Assembly (NCBI GenBank): GCA_045616225.1 | Contig: JAZLGI010000089.1 | Coordinates: 1-13,287, forward strand | DNA from: JAZLGI01 sp045616225 | Lineage (GTDB): Bacteria > Spirochaetota > Spirochaetia > Sphaerochaetales > Sphaerochaetaceae | Direction: 5' to 3' | DNA: 13,287 nt | Shown: positions 7,430-13,287 of the stretch, piece by piece | Numbering within the stretch: position 1 is the stretch's first letter | How the letters are laid out: every line of letters starts with the position of its first letter | Translations under genes and position numbers: made by a program | Notes under the pieces: model-generated | The model's database searches: none | Seen by the model: the letters and a program-made list of their open reading frames with translations, nothing else | Told to the model about the DNA's origin: nothing

Positions 7430-7667
7430 GTCAGATAAACCGGAAGTTACGAATGTTTCTCCATTTGGCATTTGGCTTGTTGCAAATGGGTCAGAATTCT
7501 TTATCTCTTATTCAGACTATCCTGTATTTGAAGGAGCACCTCTTCTCTCCGTTGTAAAGGTAGAAGCAGACTTTGAAGGTAATCTTCATTGGCCGGAACT
7601 TGATGCAGATATTGAGTTAGAAGCTCTGAAAAATCCTAAAAAGTATCCGCTTCAATACAAGGCATAA
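7398..7667 (+). CDS. DUF2442 domain protein (second gene of the pair)
   Basis: An 89-residue soluble protein of DUF2442 type. It shows the usual layout: an N-terminal strand region with GIWLVANGSEFFISYSDYP (about 28-46), a middle LLSVVKVEAD strand, and the family's C-terminal HWPELDADIELEAL element. Its start overlaps the DUF4160 gene by 32 nt in another frame and has a strong Shine-Dalgarno (7387-7393). DUF2442 genes commonly accompany DUF4160 genes, and the pair is suspected of being toxin-antitoxin-like, but biochemical proof is lacking as far as I know. No DNA-binding helix-turn-helix is evident. The gene ends in the convergent gap shared with the lipoprotein gene. Confidence 0.85.
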   Translation: MKVGTSILLTKSDKPEVTNVSPFGIWLVANGSEFFISYSDYPVFEGAPLLSVVKVEADFEGNLHWPELDADIELEALKNPKKYPLQYKA

Positions 7668-7697
7668 TTAAGTCCTCAATAGACATTACTTACAAAC

Positions 7698-7709
7698 CTG
7701 ACTAGTCAG
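7698..7709. repeat. 12-bp perfect palindrome in a convergent gap
   Basis: CTGACTAGTCAG reads identically on both strands. It lies between the ends of the DUF2442 gene and the lipoprotein gene. It has no unpaired loop and no flanking T run, so it is not a convincing terminator; a protein-binding site or chance are both possible. Confidence 0.5.
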
Positions 7710-7731
7710 AAATGAAGTTGCTCTATAGTGT

Positions 7732-8571
7732 TTAGATTGTATACATGAAAGGAATTTGGTCTATAACTGCGTAATCAAGATCTGCATTATTGCTCAGAGA
7801 AATGCGGTGTCCAGACAGGGAGAACGTTCCCTGATATACAGTTGGGCTTGAACTTCCGTTTCTGTACTCATAGATTGTGTAACTTCCTCCATCCATGAAA
7901 GTATAAACAGACTGTACAGTTCCCGAACTATCAATAAGATTCCATACCTTCACGCCCGTAAGAATGGCACGTGTAGACATATCTGATCCTGCAGAAGTCT
8001 CATGTTCAAATATAACAGTTCCCCAAGATCTGCTGAAAAATCCTTTTCCGTCACGGACATAAAGTTTATTGTTTATAACGGCAAAATCATAAAATTCTCC
8101 GTCAATGGAAATCTGTTCTCCCATATCTGCAAAACTGCCAAGTTCTGTATTTGCACCCATTACAACAGCATAACCATTTGAGAAACCAACAAGGTTTTCA
8201 TCATTCTTCCAGACTCCTTTGAGTCTGTTTGCGGAAGTACTGTAACGTGCACTTCTTGAAGTCTTGTTAAACAACTCATCATCTATTGTTAGAGTTTTCT
8301 CAAACAAAGAATAACTTAACTTATCATCTCCCATATAGATAAAAAGGTCATCCTTTGTATAAATGCCAAAGTCTGCAAATTCCAGTTCCCCTGCACTTCT
8401 TTCTTCAAAAGCATAATGTCCGTCAGAAGTGAAAATATACTTTGCGGAAGTGTTATCTGCATAATTATGGCTCTCCCAAACACCGCAGAAAGGGTCCTGT
8501 TCTCCCACCATGGTACAGGAAGCTAATAAAAATACTGTTAATATAACGAATAATCTTATTGTCTTTTTCAT
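7732..8571 (-). CDS. lipoprotein with three beta-rich repeat modules, function unknown
   Basis: A 279-residue predicted lipoprotein. A basic start (MKKTIR) and hydrophobic core lead to the lipobox LASC with Cys19 as the lipidated residue. The start is set at ATG 8571 because it has GGAG (8578-8581) six nt upstream; an in-frame TTG at 8583 would add four residues but lies before that site. After Cys19 three stretches each begin with a Gly-Val/Trp element (GVW at 30-32, GVW at 119-121, GVKVW at 206-210) and continue as short strands with aromatic and Asp/Gly turns. The first and third contain similar Y-x-F-x-DG motifs (45-51, YIFTSDG; 223-228, YTFMDG). This resembles tandem lipocalin-like/META-like modules, an inference from pattern only. 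It is divergent from trmB and unrelated to it. Location would be the inner or outer membrane periplasmic face, or the surface. Confidence 0.85.
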   Translation of the reverse strand: MKKTIRLFVILTVFLLASCTMVGEQDPFCGVWESHNYADNTSAKYIFTSDGHYAFEERSAGELEFADFGIYTKDDLFIYMGDDKLSYSLFEKTLTIDDELFNKTSRSARYSTSANRLKGVWKNDENLVGFSNGYAVVMGANTELGSFADMGEQISIDGEFYDFAVINNKLYVRDGKGFFSRSWGTVIFEHETSAGSDMSTRAILTGVKVWNLIDSSGTVQSVYTFMDGGSYTIYEYRNGSSSPTVYQGTFSLSGHRISLSNNADLDYAVIDQIPFMYTI

Positions 8572-8577
8572 AGTAAA

Positions 8578-8581
8578 CTCC
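8578..8581 (-). promoter_or_regulatory. Shine-Dalgarno fixing the lipoprotein start
   Basis: On the minus strand GGAG is spaced 6 nt from the ATG at 8571. The upstream in-frame TTG (8583) overlaps the region just before it and has no such site of its own, so the ATG is the better start. Confidence 0.7.
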
Positions 8582-8588
8582 AAATAAA

Positions 8589-8616
8589 ATTATAACCTAA
8601 AATAATTGAAAAACAA
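8589..8616 (-). promoter_or_regulatory. candidate promoter for the lipoprotein gene
   Basis: On the minus strand TTGTTT (8616-8611), a 16-bp spacer and a perfect TATAAT (8594-8589). The predicted start of transcription is near 8582, giving a leader of only about 11 nt that begins almost at the Shine-Dalgarno. It overlaps the region upstream of trmB, so the two divergent genes share a very small control region. Confidence 0.5.
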
Positions 8617-8626
8617 CACATTTAAA

Positions 8627-9403
8627 ATGTATGCTCAAAACATGACTTTAGAAGAGATTTATCAGATAATACCCTCACTCAGAAGCATAGAGACAAGGGA
8701 CGAAAAAGGTTGGAGAGAAATCAAAAGTTACCAAGTCAGAGGGCAAAAGTTAAAAGATTTTCAAGTAAATGCCTTAAGAGATCATTTTTATGAATATGCT
8801 CTGGAGTACAAAGGACAGAAATTAAATTTCAAAGAAATATTCCGAAATGACAATCCTGTAGTAATAGAGATAGGTTTTGGAATGGGAGATTCAACTGCAA
8901 GAATTGCAGCTAAAAATCCAAACATAAATTACCTAGGTATAGAAGTCTTTCTTTATGGTTTTTCCAAACTGCTTTCAAACATAGTTAATATGGGACTCAA
9001 AAATGTAAGGATTATGCGCTTTGATGCTGTAGAAGTACTTACAGATTTGATAGAAGACAATTCAATATGGGGTTTTCATGTTTTCTTCCCTGACCCGTGG
9101 CCAAAGAAAAGACACCACAAAAAAAGACTTATTCAACTTCCTTTTGCAAGTCTTATGGCTCAAAAGTTAAAACAAGGTGGTTATATATACTGCGTAACAG
9201 ACTGGCAGGAATATGCAGATCAGATGTTGGAAGTTTTTAATGAAGTCAAAGGCCTTAAAAACCCTTATGACGGTTTTGCTCCGTCAAGAGATTGGAGACC
9301 TGAAACCAACTTTGAAAGAAAAGGACTTGATAAAGATTACAAGATTAATGAAGTTTGGTTTGAAAAAATCAAGGAATTAGGCGCTGAAGCTTCTCAAGAA
9401 TAA
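8627..9403 (+). CDS. trmB: tRNA (guanine-N7-)-methyltransferase TrmB
   Basis: A class I SAM-dependent methyltransferase that makes m7G46 in the variable loop of tRNAs. From ATG 8627 it has 258 residues. The SAM-binding motif EIGFGMGDS is at 81-89, the acidic GIEV at 104-107, the catalytic/tRNA-contact element FPDPWPKKRHHKKR at 154-167, TDW at 191-193, and the C-terminal TNFERKG (227-233), the counterpart of the family's TKFE motif. The N-terminus is uncertain. An in-frame TTG at 8606 would add seven residues and an ATG at 8642 would remove five; none has a clear Shine-Dalgarno. I prefer 8627 as the first ATG. The gene is divergent from the lipoprotein gene and its last 35 bp overlap the end of mfd on the other strand. 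Confidence 0.95.
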   Translation: MYAQNMTLEEIYQIIPSLRSIETRDEKGWREIKSYQVRGQKLKDFQVNALRDHFYEYALEYKGQKLNFKEIFRNDNPVVIEIGFGMGDSTARIAAKNPNINYLGIEVFLYGFSKLLSNIVNMGLKNVRIMRFDAVEVLTDLIEDNSIWGFHVFFPDPWPKKRHHKKRLIQLPFASLMAQKLKQGGYIYCVTDWQEYADQMLEVFNEVKGLKNPYDGFAPSRDWRPETNFERKGLDKDYKINEVWFEKIKELGAEASQE

Positions 9404-12400
9404 ACAATGCCTTATCCCTTAAAGAAATAGCATCTGTCTTCATTGTCATGAAGTTTGGTCTTCTAGGGTCTATTCTCACAGCTCCGTTTCCTGTTTTTAT
9501 CATGTCTATCATTCTGTTGACATCAATACTTGAAACTTTTGAGAATTCTATGCTTACTTCTCCCTTTCTTTCTTTCATATGGTAGATATCAAGCTTTCTG
9601 CAGACAATTTTAAGTTCACAAATGTACAAGAGATTGCTTACTTCTTCAGGTATTGAACCAAAACGGTCTTTAAGTTGTGCCGTAAGCTGTTCCAGCTGTT
9701 GTTGATTCTTTATTGAAGAAATCTTCTTGTAATACTCAAACTTAAGAGCACTGTCAGAAATATATGTGTCCGGAATAAAACCGCTGTAATCAAGATCCAA
9801 AAATACTTCCTGATCCAATTTTTCTCCAGTATTTTGAATTTGGGCAATTGCTTCATCAAGAAGTCTTATGTACATATCAAGACCTACAACACTCAAAAAG
9901 CCACTCTGTTCTTTTCCAAGAATATTTCCGGCACCTCTGAGTTCCATATCTTTCATTGCAATCTTAAATCCGCTGCCAAGTTCTGTGTGTTCACTTATAA
10001 TCTGAAGACGTTTAATTGCCTCATCTTTTAAAATGTGCTGAGACGGATAAAACAAATATGCATAAGCCTCTCTGTCAGACCTTCCCACTCTGCCTTTTAA
10101 TTGGTAGAGCTGAGATACTCCATACATGTCTGCCCTGTCAATAATGATGGTATTAACATTTGGAATATCTATACCGTTCTCTATAATTGTTGTAGAAACA
10201 AGAACCTGTATTCCCTCATATAGAAATCTTCTCATTGTATCTTCAAGTGCAGCAGGCTGCATCTGACCATGGGCTGTTTCTATTATAACTTCTGGCATTT
10301 TACTTCTGAGAACATCTGCAACAGCTTCAAGGCTTTCTATTCTGTTATGAAGATAATAAACCTGCCCATGACGTCTCACTTCTTTTTTAATTGCCTCACA
10401 CACTTTATCTAAATCATAAGGTTCTACAAAAGTCATAATCTCTTTACGCTGAACAGGGGGAGTAGTGAGAAGACTCATATCCCTTATTTTCAGAAGAGAC
10501 ATATAAAGTGTTCTTGGAATTGGGGTTGCAGACAAACTCAGACAATCTATGTTTGCCTTCATTTGTTTTATTTTTTCCTTGTCTTTAACTCCAAACCTTT
10601 GCTCTTCATCTATGACAAGAAGACCCAAATCTGAAAAAGAAATATCTGACTGAATTATTCTATGAGTTCCGAATAATACGTCTATTTGTCCGTTTTTAAC
10701 TTTTTCAATGACTCCTTTTTGCTTTTTTGGTGTAATCATTCTGCTGAGAAGACCGCAGGAAACAGGGAATTCTCCAAGACGTTGCAGAAAATTTCTGTAA
10801 TGTTGTTCTGCAAGAATTGTAGTAGGAGCAAGAAATGCTACTTGTTTCCCGCTTAGAACAGCTTTGAAGACAGCTCTGAATGCAATTTCCGTTTTGCCAA
10901 AACCAACATCTCCGCAGATTAACCTGTCCATTACATGCGGGCTTTCCATATCATCCTTGATATCACGTATACATGTTAACTGGTCTTCTGTTTCTTCATA
11001 TTCAAAAGAAGCTTCAAATCTTAGCTGCCAATCATTATCTCTGTCAAAGGCAAAACCATGGCTGTTTTTTCTTCTTGCATAAAGATTTATTAATTGTTGT
11101 GCAAGTTCTTCTGCACTCTTTCTGGCTTTTGCTTTTTTGTTTTCCCAGCTGGAAGTACCAAGCTTATCAAGTCTTGGAGCCTCCCCTGCACTTCCTATGT
11201 AACGTTGAACAAGATTTGCCTGCTCAATTGGGACAAACATGACTTCTTTGTCTGCATATTGAATTTTTATGTAATCTCTTTCTCTTACTCTGTCTATTTT
11301 AAGAAAGAGACCTATTCCGTAATTCACATGAACTACATAATCACCTTCATGAAGTTCAATAAAATTATCAAGAACAGAAGTCTGTGTATGCTGAAGTGTC
11401 TTGATTACCTGCTTTTTTCTTCCGAAGATTTCACTTTCATTCATTACAATGAATTTTTGATCTGAAAGTGAGAATCCGCCGGAAATTTCTGCCGTATGAA
11501 ATTTTACAGAAGGAAATTCATCCAGCATTAACTCCAGTCTTTCTTTCTGAATTTGAGAATTTGTGTATATGTTTATATTCCAGTGTTCGTGTTCAAGTCC
11601 TTTTAGTTCTTCTTTGAGAAATGTAAAATTTCCAAAGTAAGATCTTGGACCTTCTATTGAGAAACGTGTAGCTGCAGGAATCTGATTTGCTATGTCTCTT
11701 ATAACAATTTTTTTTGTAAGATTTTGGTAAAATTCTTCAAAGTCAAATAAAACATCTGCTGGATGTACGGCATCATTGTCTGCCTGATAAGCAGTCCTGT
11801 ATGCAGCCTTAGCTTCAAGACAAAGGCTTCTGTAGGAACTTTCCAGTCTTTGATCTCCTACAAAAACAAAACAGTCTTCATCTGAAAAGTAGTCTTTGAT
11901 TCCTTTGTTTACCAATCCCTGTTGCTCATTATTGGAAATAATCTGTAATTCAATATGCCCTAAAGTTGCACCTATTTTCTGGGTAATTGGTTCGTATCGG
12001 CATATTCTGTCAACTCTATCCCAATCTAAGTATATTCTTACAGGTTGTGTGGAGCCGTAAGGAAAAATATCTATTACTTCTCCTCTTATGGTAAATTCTC
12101 CGGGAAGTGTTGTGTTTTCTGTTCTGAAGTATCCGCCTTTCCCCAAAGAAGAGGCTATCTTCATAGTATCTATATTATCATTGACTTTAAGTCTTACAGA
12201 TCCGTTTTCTATGTTGGTTTTGTTTGGTAAGCTAAGGCACATTGCCCTGATGTTTGTAACAATAAGACCTTTAGAAGAATTTGCAATTTCTCCCAAAGCT
12301 CTCAACTGTTCGTAATCTTTTGTATCATCTTTCCAGGAATCGTAAATGCCTCTTTGCGAACAAGGAAGGTATACAGAATTCTTTTCTGAACAATATCCCA

Positions 12401-12647
12401 GGGCAAGTTCGTTGTTGACAAACAGCTGGCGTGCAGTTTCTTCTGTGGGGCAAACAAGCCAAAGTCTTCCTTTACATTTATCTGCAAGAATTCTTGCACA
12501 GAGAAACAGTGGAAAACCGTCTAGACCTTCCACATACAAGGGTGAATTCAAGCCACCTTCAAACGACTTGTAGACATCACTTTTTTTAAAATAGCTCTGT
12601 AACGTCTGCACAATGGAAATTAAACAACTATGTAGGAACTTTATCAA
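9369..12647 (-). CDS. mfd: transcription-repair coupling factor Mfd
   Basis: A DNA translocase that removes RNA polymerase stalled at lesions and recruits UvrA. The 1092 residues match family length. In order: a UvrB-homology region (about 30-320, with FTIRGEVIDIFPYG at 185-198) that binds UvrA; the RNA-polymerase-interacting domain with GDYVVHVNYGIG (435-446); a RecG-like motor with Walker A GDVGFGKTE (579-587), DEEQ (680-683), SATPIPRT (706-713) and QLKGRVGRS (849-857); the TRG region with MELRGAGNILGKEQSG (901-916); and a C-terminal regulatory domain. The start is unsure. The longest frame opens with TTG at 12647, an in-frame GTG at 12611 lies where homology would be expected to begin, and neither has a Shine-Dalgarno. 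Its 3' end overlaps trmB convergently by 35 bp, and it is divergent from nrdR. Confidence 0.96.
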   Translation of the reverse strand: MIKFLHSCLISIVQTLQSYFKKSDVYKSFEGGLNSPLYVEGLDGFPLFLCARILADKCKGRLWLVCPTEETARQLFVNNELALGYCSEKNSVYLPCSQRGIYDSWKDDTKDYEQLRALGEIANSSKGLIVTNIRAMCLSLPNKTNIENGSVRLKVNDNIDTMKIASSLGKGGYFRTENTTLPGEFTIRGEVIDIFPYGSTQPVRIYLDWDRVDRICRYEPITQKIGATLGHIELQIISNNEQQGLVNKGIKDYFSDEDCFVFVGDQRLESSYRSLCLEAKAAYRTAYQADNDAVHPADVLFDFEEFYQNLTKKIVIRDIANQIPAATRFSIEGPRSYFGNFTFLKEELKGLEHEHWNINIYTNSQIQKERLELMLDEFPSVKFHTAEISGGFSLSDQKFIVMNESEIFGRKKQVIKTLQHTQTSVLDNFIELHEGDYVVHVNYGIGLFLKIDRVRERDYIKIQYADKEVMFVPIEQANLVQRYIGSAGEAPRLDKLGTSSWENKKAKARKSAEELAQQLINLYARRKNSHGFAFDRDNDWQLRFEASFEYEETEDQLTCIRDIKDDMESPHVMDRLICGDVGFGKTEIAFRAVFKAVLSGKQVAFLAPTTILAEQHYRNFLQRLGEFPVSCGLLSRMITPKKQKGVIEKVKNGQIDVLFGTHRIIQSDISFSDLGLLVIDEEQRFGVKDKEKIKQMKANIDCLSLSATPIPRTLYMSLLKIRDMSLLTTPPVQRKEIMTFVEPYDLDKVCEAIKKEVRRHGQVYYLHNRIESLEAVADVLRSKMPEVIIETAHGQMQPAALEDTMRRFLYEGIQVLVSTTIIENGIDIPNVNTIIIDRADMYGVSQLYQLKGRVGRSDREAYAYLFYPSQHILKDEAIKRLQIISEHTELGSGFKIAMKDMELRGAGNILGKEQSGFLSVVGLDMYIRLLDEAIAQIQNTGEKLDQEVFLDLDYSGFIPDTYISDSALKFEYYKKISSIKNQQQLEQLTAQLKDRFGSIPEEVSNLLYICELKIVCRKLDIYHMKERKGEVSIEFSKVSSIDVNRMIDMIKTGNGAVRIDPRRPNFMTMKTDAISLRDKALFILEKLQRLIP

Positions 12648-12717
12648 GTGATATTTTGTATCTAGTGTCTATTTCTACTTAAATCTCTTTTTTTTGCTCA
12701 TTTTTAAACACTACCTA

Positions 12718-12747
12718 TGGACATATAAAGGTTTAATCATGTAGTAT
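12718..12747 (+). promoter_or_regulatory. candidate nrdR promoter
   Basis: TGGACA (12718-12723) and TAGTAT (12742-12747), separated by 18 bp, lie 19 nt before the nrdR ATG. It is a weak match judged by eye. The 119-bp gap also has to hold the mfd promoter on the other strand, for which I see no good candidate. Confidence 0.3.
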
Positions 12748-12766
12748 CGTCTTACGAGGTGCGTTT

Positions 12767-13237
12767 ATGAGATGTCCTGCTTGCGGAGCAATGGAAGACA
12801 AAGTTCTTGAAACAAGAACAACCAACAACGGAAGTGCAATGAGACGCAGAAGAGAATGCATGAAGTGCGGTTACCGTTTTACAAGTTATGAAAGAGTAGA
12901 AGATAAGCCAATTACTGTAATCAAAAGGAACGGCGACTTACAGACCTTTGATATTCACAAGCTTGAACGTGCAGTAAGGGCCTGTACTGCAAAAAGAAAC
13001 ATAAGTCAGGACACACTGGATACACTTGTTTCAAACATAGAAGAAGCAGTTAAAATTCAGGCAGGAGTAAAACACGAAATTACAAGTGCTGCAATTGGAG
13101 AAGAAACTCTTAAACAGCTCTACCTTATAGATGCAGTTGCTTATGTAAGATTTGCATCTGTCTACAGATCTTTTAATAACTTGGATCAGTTCATTGAAGA
13201 AGTAGAAGCCTTGGCAAAGGAGGCAAAAAAAGAATGA
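12767..13237 (+). CDS. nrdR: transcriptional repressor NrdR of ribonucleotide reductase genes
   Basis: A 156-residue protein of typical family length. It has an N-terminal zinc ribbon with Cys3, Cys6, Cys31 and Cys34 and an arginine-rich DNA-contact stretch (MRRRRE, 25-30), followed by an ATP-cone (about 49-139) beginning ITVIKRNG. NrdR senses dATP/ATP through the cone and represses nrd operons by binding paired NrdR boxes. The ATG has a good Shine-Dalgarno, GAGGTG (12756-12761). No ribonucleotide reductase gene is in the window. The downstream gene starts within its stop codon (ATGA), so the two are co-transcribed and probably translationally coupled. Confidence 0.97.
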   Translation: MRCPACGAMEDKVLETRTTNNGSAMRRRRECMKCGYRFTSYERVEDKPITVIKRNGDLQTFDIHKLERAVRACTAKRNISQDTLDTLVSNIEEAVKIQAGVKHEITSAAIGEETLKQLYLIDAVAYVRFASVYRSFNNLDQFIEEVEALAKEAKKE

Positions 13238-13287
13238 GCCACCCTCTTTTAAACAGACTTGGCGATAATGTACTCATGTCCAGAGAA
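13234..13287 (+). CDS. 5' end of an unidentified gene coupled to nrdR
   Basis: An ATG overlaps the nrdR stop as ATGA (13234-13237), with AGGAGG (13218-13223) 10 nt upstream. The 18 visible codons read MSHPLLNRLGDNVLMSRE and stay open to the right edge. The overlap and the strong Shine-Dalgarno support a real start. There is too little sequence to identify the product. Confidence 0.7.
   Translation, partial: MSHPLLNRLGDNVLMSRE

Noticed and set aside
8572..8583. TTG start four codons upstream for the lipoprotein
   Set aside because: The GGAG site lies between it and the ATG at 8571 and is correctly spaced only for the ATG; the resulting MKK signal peptide start is also typical.
11094..11465. 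Long plus-strand frame (123 codons) inside mfd
   Set aside because: It is opposite the strongly conserved Mfd coding sequence and has low-complexity, Phe/Ser/Cys-rich translation typical of an antisense shadow.
12650..12662. GATA...TATC imperfect repeat just upstream of mfd
   Set aside because: The arms are only 4 bp in AT-rich DNA and carry no supporting context.
12708..12723. Possible NrdR box (ACACTACCTATGGACA) upstream of nrdR
   Set aside because: The left half ACACTA is perfect, but the right half does not read as the expected WGTGT; about 10 of 16 positions match and no second box at the usual spacing was found.

Overview
The window is AT-rich chromosomal DNA from a spirochaete, most likely a host-associated Treponema. 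Two things point there. First, one gene encodes an EF-G whose domain IV lacks the glycine-rich loop of translocating EF-G; this is the spdEFG2 type known from spirochaetes, planctomycetes and deltaproteobacteria. Second, the genes use a Gram-negative envelope layout (a signal-peptide beta-barrel and a lipoprotein) together with low-GC coding. The genus is an inference; no rRNA is present to confirm it.

Left block (1-6837, all on the minus strand). Transcription would run from right to left: an outer-membrane beta-barrel protein with LpxR-like active-site spacing (6837-5422), a Zn/Cd-type P1B ATPase (5369-3525), the recycling-type EF-G spdEFG2 (3487-1448), and a second, divergent EF-G-like GTPase whose C-terminal part lies outside the window (1352-1). 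Gaps are 52, 37 and 95 bp, so the first three could share a transcript. The last gene also has its own candidate promoter and a perfect AGGAGG.

Middle block (6838-7731). A well-formed sigma70-type promoter drives tRNA-Lys(UUU) and tRNA-Glu(UUC), followed 4 nt later by an intrinsic terminator. Immediately downstream is a two-gene cassette encoding DUF4160 and DUF2442 proteins. The second start lies inside the first gene behind a strong Shine-Dalgarno, which resembles a toxin-antitoxin layout. A short perfect palindrome sits in the convergent gap before the next gene.

Right block (7732-13287). A three-module lipoprotein (minus) is divergent from trmB, the tRNA m7G46 methyltransferase (plus). 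trmB overlaps mfd tail-to-tail by 35 bp; mfd is the transcription-repair coupling factor (minus). mfd is divergent from nrdR, the repressor of ribonucleotide reductase genes (plus). nrdR overlaps a downstream gene by ATGA, and only 18 codons of that gene are visible.

Most of the window is ordinary housekeeping: translation, tRNA genes and modification, DNA repair, dNTP control. The parts worth a second look are the LpxR-like barrel in a lineage usually thought to lack LPS, the EF-G-like protein without the catalytic histidine, the DUF4160/DUF2442 pair and the repeat lipoprotein. No gene-free stretch exceeds 300 bp; the longest are about 100-120 bp (6838-6934, 7093-7192, 12648-12766). I saw no insertion sequence, CRISPR array or phage gene.
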